Source: Plasmopara viticola (Eukaryota; Oomycota; Peronosporomycetes; Peronosporales; Peronosporaceae). Taken from it: a stretch of 64,000 nt of DNA. The translations under genes and the position numbers were made by a program. Positions 1 through 10,163 of this stretch are shown one piece after another. The stretch covers positions 62,001 through 126,000 of the forward strand of contig MBPM02000008.1 of NCBI GenBank assembly GCA_001695595.3, given 5' to 3'. The notes beneath the pieces were generated by a model that did no database searches, was not told where the DNA came from, and worked only from the letters and a program-made list of their open reading frames with translations. Position 1 is the first letter of the stretch. Each line of letters opens with the position of its first letter.

Positions 1-46
1 CCTTGGAAACCGGAATAAAACTGAGGGAAACCGGCTACCTTCAATA
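1..46 (-). repeat. E1 3' LTR, partial
   Basis: Bases 1-46 match the last 46 bases (+ strand) of the E1 5' LTR at 4446-4491, with one difference near the end (TTCAATA against TCCAATA). The rest lies left of the window. The sense start of the LTR is TATTG, not the usual TGTTG. Confidence 0.9.
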
Positions 47-57
47 CTCCCCCTCAA
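47..57 (-). other. Polypurine tract of family A (E1)
   Basis: Sense sequence TTGAGGGGGAG lies directly against the 3' LTR and would prime plus-strand DNA synthesis. It overlaps the gag-pol stop codon TGA (54-56). Equivalent tracts lie at 11754-11764 (E4), 62309-62319 (E11) and next to the left LTR of every unit in both arrays. Array 1 and E4 have GGGGG followed by TG or CG before the LTR, in place of AG. Confidence 0.8.
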
Positions 58-3000
58 TACGAGCACGCGTGAATTCTTGAGAGCCCTCATTAGGTCGGCA
101 TGACGTGGTCCTGGAAGTGCCTTCGTCATGATGTCTGCCAGCATTGCCGAGGTCTCGCAATATTCAAGCTTGACTTCAACGCGTTTGACTTCGTCACGGA
201 TGTGATGATACTTGATATCAATGTGCTTGGCTCGACCATGGTTGACCGGGTTCTTCGTCATCTTGATACATGATTGATTATCTTCAAATATCTTCAGCTC
301 CGGTTTATCTTTACCAGCTGCTCCTAAAATTTCACGAAGAAGACGATGTACTCACTTGCCTTCTTGTATTGCCAGGCTGAGTGCAATGTATTCAGCTTCG
401 CTGGTCGACAGTGAAACGCTTGATTGTTTCTTGCTTCCCCAACTCACAGGTGCTCCCATCAACATAAATGCATAGCCAGAGGTTGACTTGCGGTCCGCAT
501 GATCGCCAGCCCAATCTGTATCCGAGTATCCCCGGAAATCCACATGATCACTAGCCTTAAAAGTGATGCCGTGTGACTTGCTTCCTTGGAGGTAGCGAAG
601 AACTCTCTTTATCGCAACCCAGTGTTCAGCTTGCGGGTTCTCCATAAAACGTGATACATATCCAACAGCAAAGGCAATGTCCGGACGTGTTGCAGTTGTC
701 AGATGCATCAAGGCACCCACAGCTTCGCGAAATGGAACGTCAGCCTTTGTTGTTGCAGCACTTGGCACGAGTCGTAAGCTTAAGTCGGTCGGACTTAATA
801 CTGGCTTGCAATCACTCATGCCAAATCGCTTGAGAATGTCGTCGACATAGCGTCTCTGGCAAAGTGTGATGCTGCCGTCAGCATTATCCACAAGCTCAAT
901 GCCCAAAACAAAAGCAAATTCCCACTGTCCGTCATTTCAAAGCGTGACTTGAGACTGCTTTTAGTTTCCGCGATGAACTTGGCCGAGCTGCCAGTGATGA
1001 GTACATCGTCTACATACACCAGTAGCAATATGCAATGGCCGTCGACATTCTTGATATAGAGGCATGGGTCGAAAGCAGAAACACAGAAACCAATGGAGCA
1101 CACAAACTCATCAAAGGTCTCGTTCCAAACTCGGGATGCTTGTTTTAGGCCGTAAATTGCTTTCAACAGTACCAAGCAATCGGAACTACCTTCGATCCAC
1201 TCCCTCTGGTACTACACAGTAAACGACTCCTTTCATTACACCGTAGAGAAATGCCGTAACAACATCGAGCTGGTCAAGGGGCCATCCAAGATACTTTGTC
1301 AAGCTGATCACCATGCGCAGTGTGACGTACTTGACCACAGGCGAAAACGTTTCCGTGTAGTCAATGCCGTATTGCTGTTTAAATCCTTTTGCGACGAGAC
1401 GCGCCTTGTATTTTTCAATTGATCCGTCGGCTTTGCGCTTGATCTTGAAAACCCACTTCGTTCCAATAGCATGTTGTCCTGCTGGGAGTTTGGCCGCTCG
1501 AAACACGTTGCGAAATTGCATAGACTCTAATTCTGCACGCACTGCTTTTCGCCAATGTACTTGATCTGGTCCGCTAACGGCATCTTGATAACTCGATGGT
1601 TCAGAAAGGTCGATAGCTTCGACTGCATTAGCGCTTGCATGCCAAAAATCGCGTGGCACCGAGTGATCATTTGTCTCGCTCTTTTCGTCTTCATTTTCCT
1701 GATTACTGGTCATGCGCTCGACCGATCTGCGTTTGGCTCGTCGCTCGTCAAGACTTTCAGGCGCACTTGATTCCTCGAGTCCATTCTCGTGATACTCGTA
1801 GCGTGGGAGAGCTGAATCATTGTTCGCGTCATATGCGCCTGATCGGTTCTTGCGCTTTCCGGACGACTTGAAATTCATTCGGTACACTGGATTACTGTCA
1901 TCGATGGTGAGCGGATCAAGATTGAGGTCATCGTCATCATTGTCAGGAGCTGGTGGCCCTGTAGATGCAAGACCAAGCCTTGATTCATCAAAGTTGACGT
2001 CACGACTAACAATTATTTGTCCTGCCTCGATGTCAAAAATTCGATAGGCCTTTGATGACTCTTGATAGCCCATAAAAATGCCGGCGCGAGCTTTTGGATC
2101 CCACTTGAGTCGCTTTTCTTTTGGTGTCAGTGTAAATGTTCGGCAGCCGAATACACGCAGGTGCTTTACACTTGGCTTGGACTTGTACAAAATCTCAAAC
2201 GGGGTTTTGCTTGCAATCTTGGGTGAAGGCAGTCGATTCTTGATATAAATTGCCGTCATTGCCGCTTCACCCCAAAAGCGCTTGTCAAGATTTGCATAGT
2301 GCAGTAAAGCGCGGCCAATCGTAACAATAGTTCTGATGGCCCGTTCAGCTGTCCCATTTGTTTGATGCGCGTATGGAACCGTGAACTGCTGCTCAATACC
2401 TTGATCGCCATAGAAGATCTTGAGCGAATTTGTTGCGAATTCTCGCGCTCCATCATGTCTCACAAACTTGACTTGCTTGCCGAATTGCGTTTGAACCTTG
2501 ACGATGTAGCTTGTGAGACATTCTTCGGATTCAGATTTGGCTCTTAAGCAAAAGCCCTTCATGCATCCGCTGGCCTCGTCTACAATGAGGAGCAAGTACC
2601 TGCTTCCACCCAAAGAGTCTTGTTCCATGGGACCGCATATGTCGAAGTGAAGGAGCTCAAACGTATCATATGGACGCTTGTCTTGGGAGCTAGGAAATGG
2701 TCTTTGAACCATTTTTCCTAACTGACACCCTCGACACATGCCTTGATCGTTTGAACCTAGTGGCACGTTTGCGTCCTTGATCATTCCACCATTGACCATC
2801 TTGCGAAGCACGTCGATTGGAGCGTGACCCATTCTTGCATGCAGATTGATGTTTTGTCCCCGCACCGCCGAATTTGCTGAATATTGGGAAGTACGAAGCC
2901 AGTAAAGACCGTCCACAAGGTCTGCTGTAGCCACAACTTGATTCGAGACTTTGCGCGTAATATCCATGCGTGGACCATCAAGTACCACTTGAAAGTTGCC

Positions 3001-4125
3001 ACTCTTGTTGATCTGTGGCACCGAAAGCAAAGTCTTGTTCATTGCTGGCACGAACAATACGTTCTTGAATTCAATGTCGGATTCTATACCATCGGGCAAA
3101 ACCACGCGCTCAATGATTGTCCCGACACCTTCAATTGCAGTCTTGTTTCCGTCAGCGACCGAGAGTTCGCCAAAATTGTTTTCATCGAGTCTTGAAAATT
3201 TGTTTTTGTTGTTGCATATGTGATGCGTTGCGCCACTGTCGATCGCCCACATTCCAGGCATACTTTTTGTTGTTGAAAGTCCACACTCCAGTGAGACCGC
3301 AAACGCAACACGGTCGTAGTCGTATTGATCGCTTGGTCGATAGTGAACATTGTTTGCTCCGCGTCCACGAGCTTGGCCGCCGCGTCGAGCATTCCGATTC
3401 TCATCCTTCTGCTTGGTCCAGCACCGCTTCGCCGAGTGCCCCAATTTTCCGCAGTATGCGCACTGGCGATATTCTCGCTCTGCGCTGAACGCCTTTGCCA
3501 CTTCCTCAGTCTTGACTGTCGTGGTTTTTGACCCTTGTCGCTTAATGTGCTCATTCGTCAGCACTATAACCACATCCTGAGTCCTCAACTCCGCATTGCT
3601 GATCTCCAAGTTGAGCACGACATTCTCGTAGCTCTTGGGCAGACTTCGCAAAAGGCAGATTGCAACGTCTTCGTCCTCCATTTTCGCGCCGATACTGGAA
3701 AGCTTTGCGCTGATATTGAGGACTTCATTGCAGTGATGCAAGACATTACCACCTTCGGCCATCTCCATGCTAAAGAGTTGTCGCTTCAAGTAGATGCGAC
3801 CAGCCTTTTGCGATCCGCCGTACAGCGTCTTAATACGCGCCCACGCAACCCACGCTTCCTCGCAGTCATCAACAACGTGGTGATAGTCCGCATCCATATG
3901 GAGCAGCATCAATCCAAAAGCAATGTTGCTTGTCCTGACATATTCGTCCGAGGCACGAGCGTCAACAAACGTCGGAGTCACCTCGCGGTTGACAACATGC
4001 CACACGGCCTTGGTAAGAAAAACGCAACGCATGTAGCGGTTCCACGTTGCATAGTTGTCGCCGTTAAACTTGTCGATGGCGACCTTGGCCGAGACGGCAT
4101 GCACCGAGGTCATGGTTGGGCTCAT
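54..4125 (-). pseudogene. E1 gag-pol polyprotein, family A, broken
   Basis: The first 979 residues (4125-1186) are open: gag core, CCHC zinc knuckle C222-C225-H230-C235, protease D296-S-G, integrase zinc site H429/H434/C464/C467, integrase core D495, D558, E594 (D,D-35-E), and the start of RT including the first catalytic Asp (D954). A 2-base deletion near 1192, judged against E11, breaks the frame. RT resumes at 1175 with YVDD at about 1005-1016. A 1-base deletion near 915 shifts it again, and RNase H (906-355) then ends at a nonsense codon (352-354) in place of a conserved Trp. A further base is gained near 76. Gag and pol share one frame, as in copia. The start ATG is fixed by the PBS overlap. 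Confidence 0.93.
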
Positions 4126-4129
4126 AACC
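4116..4129 (-). other. Primer binding site, initiator tRNA-Met half-molecule type
   Basis: The + strand reads TTGGGCTCATAACC, ending exactly at the inner edge of the 5' LTR. This is the sense of the 5' half of an initiator tRNA-Met through the CAU anticodon to about base 39, so the minus-strand RNA would pair with a cleaved tRNA, as known for Drosophila copia. The gag ATG (4123-4125) is inside the site. The identical 14-mer is found at 7904-7917 (E2), 9858-9871 (E3), 18369-18382 (E6), 20000-20013 (E5), 25178-25191, 29505-29518 and 33833-33846 (Array 1), 39086-39099, 43543-43556 and 47973-47986 (Array 2), 58217-58230 (E9) and 59649-59662 (E8). Confidence 0.85.
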
Positions 4130-4491
4130 TGTTGGTTGGGTGAGCGGAGCGAAGGCGAAGAGTTTGAGGCGTGTGGTGAAGAGTCTGCGCGAGGGAGAAC
4201 CGAGCGAAGACACTTGTGAGGAAGAAAGAAGATTTCAAAGTGAGTGTATTCACTTGGTCCTTAGTTCACAACTCTTTGCTACATCTAAGCCATTCATTTA
4301 TCTAAGCCAATCAGAGGCACTTACCATCCGGGCGCAATCATCTTCCCATCCGGGCGCAATCATCTTGAGTGCGCCTTTCCGTGCGTCTTTCCATGACGCC
4401 ATCGTTGTTTGTTTGAACCGTCGAACAGCCGCTCGTATTGGACAGCCTTGGAAACCGGAATAAAACTGAGGGAAACCGGCTACCTCCAATA
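4130..4491 (-). repeat. E1 5' LTR
   Basis: 362 bases; sense ends TATTG...CAACA. The inner edge abuts the PBS, and the outer edge is fixed by the switch to E2 coding sequence. U3 carries a 22-base tandem repeat (4324-4345, 4346-4367) and a CCAATCAG box (+ strand), both also found in family B LTRs. An Inr-like CTCACTTTG lies in sense near 4236-4244. The E11 LTR has only one copy of the 22-mer. Confidence 0.9.
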
Positions 4492-7400
4492 ACCATAAGA
4501 TACATTATGCCACCAACACAACTTTGATAAGGCACATTCTTCATCGTAACTTCATGCTTGCAGCCGCCTTCACACATGTTCTTGAGCCCTGCTTCTTGAG
4601 GCGTCTTGACCGGCTTGCTATCTTGCATGCCAAACTTGCTCAGAATTGACTTGAGAAACTTGGTTTGTCGCATCGTGATTCGACCGGATACTTGGTCTTG
4701 ACCGATTTCCGTACCGAGAAAGTACTTAAGCTCGCCGAGGTCAGTCATCTCAAATCGGTCGCTTAGCGCACGCTTGGTGGAGACAAGGAGCGAGTTGTTG
4801 CTGCTTGCTACAATGAGATCATCCACGTACAGCACAACAATAACCATATCGTCGTCCACGCGCTTGATGTAGACACAGTGATCGGACTTACACTTGCTGA
4901 AACTCATCTTGATCATAAAGTCGTCGATGGTTTGGTTCCGCATGCGCGGTGATTGCTTAAGACCGTACAACGAACGCTTCAGCTTACATACATGATCTTG
5001 TTTGTTTTCGCTCACATATCCTTCAGGCTGCTGCATATAAATTTCTTCATCCAGAACTCCGTTTAAGAAAGCAGTCTTCACGTCCATCTGATGTAGCGTC
5101 AAACCGTACTTGGCAGCCATACTCAACGCGATGCGAATTGAAGTAAACTTCGCCACCGGCGCAAATGTCTCCTCATAATCAACTCCAAACTTTTGTGAAA
5201 ATCCCTTAGCAACGAGTCGCGCCTTGAACCGCTCGATAATCCCATCTTGGTTTTCCTTGACTCGAAACACCCATCTGCAGCCGATCGCTTTGCGTCCTTT
5301 AAGCAGAGGAACAACATCCCAAGTCTTGTTCTTGTGGAGTGACTCTAGCTCCGAGTCGCATGCAGCTTTCCATTGGCCCGCGTCACTGGATTCCATCGCC
5401 GACTTGAACGTTGTCGGCAATTCTCCCACTGAATACACGACGTGGGCGGCTTCGTAGCCCTCTTCGCGAATTGTAGCCAGAGCCGACATTTCTTCGAGTG
5501 TCGAGCGTTGGTATTTGGGCACATGACGCTTGGGCTGCGGAACTTCAGTCACCTTTTCCAAAGATTGAGTACGAGTGTGCCGCTTACTTCCCAGTTCGGA
5601 GTCCGTACTTGCGTCTTGTGTCTCATCCTGCTCTTGCTCAAACTCGTTTTCGTCGTCCGTCGATATTCCTTCATCCTCATCATGAATCTCGACAATAGTG
5701 CTTTTATTTTTTTGAAAGTCGTTCTTCCACTGTTGAAAGTGTCTTCCTTGAACTGAGCATCACGACTCATAACGATTCGACCAGTCGACAATTCTTCAAA
5801 GCGATACGTCTTTTGGTGCTCCGAGTAGCCCAAAAATCGACACAATATTGCTTTCGCATCCAGTTTCGAGCGCTTTTCTTTCGGAACATGCACGAACGCG
5901 TGACAACCAAACACTTTCAAGTTGGCTAATAGTGGTTTCTTGGCTGTCCAAAGCTCGAAAGGTGACGTCTGGTCCTCGATAGCACGCGATGGACACCGAT
6001 TTTGAAGAAACATTGCTGTCATAACTGCTTCTCCCCAGTAGTAATTGGCGAGACCCGCGTGCTCCAACATGCACCTTGCGCATTCCACAAGCGTCCGATT
6101 CATACGCTCCGCAACTCCGTTAAGCTGTGGTGTGTACGGCGGCGTATACTTGAGCACAATTCCATTATCCGAGCAAAACTTGGCCATTTTCGTGGATGCA
6201 TACTCGCCACCGTTGTCACTGCGAAGAGATTTTACGCGTTTGCCGGTCTGCTTTTCTGCGAATGCCACAAAATTGGCGAACTTGTCCACGACTTCTGACT
6301 TGCTCTTGATCAGATAGACGACGCAATATCTTGACTTGTCGTCGATGAACGTCACGAAGTAGCGCTTGCCACTAAACGTTGGAGACTGCATGGAACCGCA
6401 CACATCGCTGTGTATAACCTCCAAAAGCTCATTCGCTCGAACCGTCGACATCGATTGGAACCGTACACGAGTCTGCTTACCCAGTGCACAGCCACACACA
6501 AATCTCCCACTTGTTCACAGACGTAATGTCGATTCCAATGGCGAGATTCTTCCTCACGATTGCGTTCAGCCCGTCGTGACCAATATGACCAAGTCGAAGA
6601 TGCCACAAATATGAAGTGTCCTCGTTGCTTGTCAAAGTCTTGACCGTATTTGCTTCTTCACGAGCAACCGGAGTCATGTGCAGCCGAAATAATCCTTTTC
6701 CTTCGCGCGCACCGATTTTCCACTTGACACCTTTTGTTTCGGCAAAGCATCCCTCCTTGTCGAAAACAACAGGCCCGACGTCCTTGGTAAAGCGACCAAC
6801 TGAGAACAAATTTCTCGACAACTTGGGGATGTGCCACACATTTGTCAACACACCCTTCTTAATTCCGTGCGACGTCATCATAGCCATCACAATGTCACCG
6901 CTGCCAATAGCTTGTACGACGCCGTCGCCTGCCAGATGTACGTCGATAGGAGGAAAAGTCTTGTAGCTCCTCATGAACTTCTTGGAACTTGTCATATGCT
7001 GAGTCGCCCCCGAGTCGACCAGCCAGACGTCATACGGCTTGACAGAGCCACTGCTACCGCCAACCGAGAAATGATAGTCACCAGAATCTTCAATCTGCGC
7101 GACGTTTGCCCGCTGCGATCGATATCGCTCAGCATCATTCTGGACTCGCGAGGGGCAATCTGCGATCCAGTGTCCTTGTTTGCCGCAATTATGGCACGCA
7201 CCAGTCTTCTTCACCGGTCGTCCTTTGCGCTTCGCATCCTTCATCATGAACGCTTGGCCAGACGCAGCTCCATCGCCGCCCTGCTCCTTGCGCTTCATAT
7301 CCTCATGGAGAAGTCGAGACGTCACCAGCTCCCAGGTCAAAGTGTCTGCACGAGATTCCAATGCAGTAATGAGAAACTGGTACGAGTCATTAAGACTCCC

Positions 7401-7913
7401 AAGAAGCGTGATAACCAAGTCGTCCTCGCTCACCGGGGCACCTACAGCATCGAGCTGCTCCGCCAGCGTCTTAAGCTTGTTGATGTGTTCCAGAACATCA
7501 TCACCTTCTTCCATCATTGTCGTGAAAAACCGTCGACGAAGAAAGAGCTTGTTTGCGAGGCTCCTCTTCTCAAAGTGTCCTTCCAGTCACGACCATGCAT
7601 CATGCGCACCACTTGACGACCGGACCAGTGGCAGTTGCGAGTCTTCCATCGCAAGACAGATTATCGCTAGCGCTTCCCGAGACTTCGTCTTGTAAGTCGA
7701 CTGATCCATCGCATTCGTGCAGTGCTCCAGCTTGATCTCACCACTTGCGACTTCCCACAGGTCCCTCTCCTCCAGCACCATCTGCATCTTGAACTTCCAG
7801 GTGTGAAAGTTGGTGCCGTCGAACTTGTTGATTCGACTTGGCATAGACGCGTCCATGGTGGCGGAGGCAGAGTCAGAGAAGGGGGAGGCAGAGTCGGCGG
7901 GGCTTGGGCTCAT
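4492..7913 (-). pseudogene. E2 gag-pol polyprotein, family B, broken and truncated
   Basis: Starts MSPSPADS at 7913. Gag core is followed by a CCHC knuckle (7155-7200), protease VDSG (about 7005-7020), integrase zinc site (WHLRLGH near 6600; GCALGKQ near 6480), integrase core with HSDVCG, SDNGGEY and GVAERMNRT, then RT with YVDD (about 4824-4835). Lesions: CGA to TGA nonsense at 7587-7589 in gag; one extra base in the integrase zinc finger near 6490; a frameshift in the linker near 5640-5720. RT from 5561 to 4492 is open and ends at the E1 insertion. Codons after 4492 in that frame belong to the E1 LTR. Confidence 0.92.
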
Positions 7914-7946
7914 AACCTGTTGAAAAGGTCGAAGTGAGCACTAGTT

Positions 7947-7964
7947 GGCAAAATGCAAAGTGAA
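7947..7964 (-). promoter_or_regulatory. Oomycete-type Inr + FPR core promoter in family B LTR
   Basis: Sense TTCACTTTGCATTTTGCC: TCACTTT fits the initiator and CATTTTGCC fits the flanking region (CAWTTTNYY), in the order and spacing of the oomycete core promoter GCTCATTYYNCAWTTT. The likely start is the A of TCA (7961), which puts R-U5 at roughly 45 bases. The same motif is at 13988-14005 and 18409-18426 (E6), 20042-20059 (E5), 50650-50667 (chimeric LTR), 53985-54002 and 58259-58276 (E9), 59691-59708 (E8), and with one change at 20737-20754 on the + strand (E7). Function is inferred from consensus match only. Confidence 0.6.
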
Positions 7965-8044
7965 TATATTTAAAAAGGTCCTTAGTTCGCAACTACATGC
8001 TACCTCTAAGCCAATGATTTATCTAAGCCAATCAGAACGACTCA

Positions 8045-8088
8045 CCATCCGGGCGCAATCATCTTCCCATCCGGGCGCAATCATCTTC
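8045..8088 (-). repeat. 22-base tandem repeat in U3 of the B LTR
   Basis: Two exact copies of a 22-mer beginning CCATCCGGGCGCAATC (+ strand), 8045-8066 and 8067-8088, followed by a partial third (CCATCCCG). Copies recur in all B LTRs and in the LTRs of E1 and Array 2. It sits upstream of the predicted start, so an enhancer role is possible but unproven. Confidence 0.75.
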
Positions 8089-8220
8089 CCATCCCGAAAC
8101 CGATCTTTTGCCCATCTTGAACCCGCTCCCTCAGTCAGTCATCAACTGATTGCAGATACCGATACTTACCGATGTGTAGTCGCTGGTCGAGGCGTATCAT
8201 CACCAGCATCTTTGACAACA

Positions 8221-9867
8221 GTCATGACGCACAAACTTGACCTTGGCATTGAACTGTTTCTCAACCTTGAGAATGTACTTGCGCAGACAGTCTTCACTTT
8301 CCGACTTGGCGCGCAAACAGAATCTAGCCATACACCCACTTGCCTCGTCCGTGATGATCAGCAAATATCTGCTGCCACCAAGCGACTCGTGCTCCATTGG
8401 ACCGCAATTGTCGAAGTGGAGAAACTCAAACGGGGCATACTTAGGCTTGCTTGGATTGCTCGGTAATGGTTTTTGAACCATCTTCCCTTGATGGCATCCT
8501 CGGCACAGTCCAGGTGACTTAGAGGGTGGTTTGGCGTCCTTGATCATGTCGCTGTTGATCATTTTGCGAAGAACATCAACCGGAGCATGACCCATGCGAG
8601 CGTGCAAGTCTTCACCGCTACCTTGCATGACTGCATTGGCACAGCGTTGCGGCGTTCGAAGCCAGTAGAGTCCGTTGATGAGATCCGCAGTCGCAACAAC
8701 TTGCTTGGACTTCTTGCGAGCAACGTGCATCTTGGACCCGTCAAATACAACCTGAAACTGTCCACTCTTGTTGATCTGCGGAATCGATAGCAGATTCTTG
8801 CTTATGCTTGGCACGTATAGCGCATCCTTTATTTCGATTTCACGCTCGTTGCCATTGGGTAGAATCACCCGTTCGATGATGTTCCCTACGCCCTTGATTT
8901 CAGCCTTGTTACCGTCGGCAACAGACAATTCGCCTTCGTGGTCTTAATGAAGCACGGCGAACTTGGTCTTGTCGTTGCATATGTGGTGCGTGGCACCACT
9001 ATCAATGGCCCAGAGTCCCGATGCGTTGCTAGTCGTTGATATGCCGCATTCCAGCGAGACAGCGAAGGCGACTCGATCGTCGTAGTCGTTGTAGTCGTTA
9101 CGCCACTGGACATTGTTGACCACGCGTCCACGGTTGTTGCCGCCGCGCATAGGGCCTCAATTCTCGTCCTTCTGCTTGGTCCACCACCGCTCAGCCGAGT
9201 GCCCCAATTTACCGCAGTACGTGCACTGGCGAGGCTCCCGATCAGTGCTGAACGCACGTGCCGCGTCTTCAGTCTTGATCGCCAGAGTCTTCTCGCCCTG
9301 CCGCTTGATATGCTCGTTCGTGAGCACCTTGACAACGTCTTGCGTTTTCAGCTCCGCAGTGCTCATCTCCAGATTCAATACCACGTTCTCGTAGCTCTTG
9401 GGGAGACTGCGCAGCAAGCAGATCGCCACGTCCTCGTCCTCCATCTTGGCGCCGATGCTGCTGAGCTTGGCGCTGATGTTGAGAACCTCGTTGCAATGTT
9501 GTTGCACATTGCCGCCTTCCGACATCTCCATGCTGAAGAGCTGTCGCTTGAGATAGATGCGACCAGCCTTCTGGCGCACCCATGCGACCCATGCTTCCTC
9601 GCAGTCATCGACAACGTGATGATAATCCGCGTCCATGTGGAGCAGCATAAGTCCGAAGGCGATGTTGTTGAGCTTGACATACTCATCCTTGGCACGAGAG
9701 TCGGTGAAGGTAGGAGTCGTCTGGCGATTCACCACATGCCACGTTGAATTAGTCAGGAACACGCCACGCATGTAGCGGCTCCACGTCACGTAGTTGTCTC
9801 CATTGAATTTGTCGATGGAGACTTTGGTGGAAACGTCTTGCGCAGTGGACATGTTAGTTGGGCTCAT
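8221..9867 (-). pseudogene. E3 gag-protease-integrase fragment, family A
   Basis: All readable in one frame from MSPTNMS at 9867 down to integrase VKFVRHD at 8221. Lesions: a 24-base in-frame loss in gag (eight residues before QKAGRIYL, near 9572); the zinc knuckle's last Cys is replaced by Trp (SAERWW near 9185); a TGA at 9157-9159; a TAA at 8944-8946. Protease IDSG is at about 8996-9007. The integrase zinc residues (HARMGH, CRGC) are present. The reading frame is also open upstream of 9867 into the LTR, but the PBS-embedded ATG is the family's start. Confidence 0.9.
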
Positions 9868-9871
9868 AACC

Positions 9872-10163
9872 TGTTGGATTTCTGAAGCGAAGGAGTGGGG
9901 AGCGAAGCTTGCGGGGAGCGAAGAGCGAAGAAGGCACTTGAGCTTTTGAAGGAAGATTCGAAAGTGATTCATTTAATGTTAGTTCTAGCTGATGAGACAT
10001 GCACTAGCTCTTCCTATCATTTAGTTCGTCTAATCACAATCATTTCTTACTCGTCCAATCATCCTACTCGTCTAATCAACGTGCGATCGTATTGGACCGG
10101 TTCGGGCTAACCGGTTAATGGGTGCAACTGGTACATTGTACCATAAACCGGTTACCCTTAACA
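9872..10163 (-). repeat. E3 5' LTR
   Basis: 292 bases, sense TGTTAAGGG...CCAACA. It includes two ACCGGTT palindrome-like motifs near 10098 and 10147 and an Inr-like ATCACTTTC near 9960. It lacks the 22-mer repeat module seen in E1 and Array 2. Confidence 0.85.

Larger units (their letters stand above)
1..4491 (-). mobile_element. E1, family A copia retrotransposon (3' LTR cut by window edge)
   Basis: In sense (minus) order it has a 5' LTR at 4130-4491, PBS at 4116-4129, gag-pol, purine tract at 47-57 and the first 46 bases of the 3' LTR. It is inserted in the RT region of E2: E2 reading stops after the residues MYLMV and the outer edge of the E1 LTR follows. The first five host bases on the right are ACCAT (4492-4496), so the same five bases should flank the missing end of the 3' LTR. 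E11 at the right end of the window is a close sister copy with different lesions. Confidence 0.93.
4492..8220 (-). mobile_element. E2, family B copia retrotransposon, right-hand part
   Basis: Contains 5' LTR, PBS, gag, protease, integrase and most of RT. The rest of RT, RNase H and the 3' LTR are cut off by the E1 insertion and should lie left of the window. E2 itself is inserted in E3: E3 integrase reading VKFVRHD stops at 8221. The host bases next to the LTR are GTCAT (8221-8225), the predicted target duplication. Confidence 0.9.
7918..8220 (-). repeat. E2 5' LTR (family B type)
   Basis: 303 bases with 5-base inverted ends TGTTG...CAACA. The inner edge touches the PBS; the outer edge meets E3. 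It holds a U3 tandem repeat, CCAAT box, an A/T-rich stretch TTTAAATATATT and an Inr-FPR motif about 30 bases from the inner edge. The last ~70 sense-start bases correspond to the part that encodes the pol C-terminus in complete B elements. Confidence 0.9.
8221..10163 (-). mobile_element. E3, family A copia retrotransposon, right-hand part
   Basis: 5' LTR, PBS, gag, protease and the first half of integrase; the remainder is beyond the E2 insertion and off the left edge. It is inserted in plus-strand E4. The host bases at the junction are GCGAG (10164-10168), the predicted target duplication. Its LTR is unlike the other A-family LTRs in the window over most of its length. Confidence 0.88.

Noticed and set aside
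1186..4125. Programmed frameshift between gag and pol in E1
   Set aside because: Gag, protease, integrase and RT lie in one uninterrupted frame; the break near 1192 is a 2-base deletion relative to E11.
4116..4129. tRNA-Met gene or fragment at each gag start
   Set aside because: Only the 14-base anticodon-arm match is present, with no cloverleaf around it; its place at the LTR edge marks it as a primer site.
8045..8088. CRISPR-like direct repeats (22-mers)
   Set aside because: Two adjacent copies without spacers, inside LTRs of a eukaryotic retrotransposon.
9868..9972. Upstream start for E3 gag within the LTR (frame opens at 9972)
   Set aside because: All other copies start at the Met-Ser-Pro codons in the primer site; the extra residues are LTR sequence.
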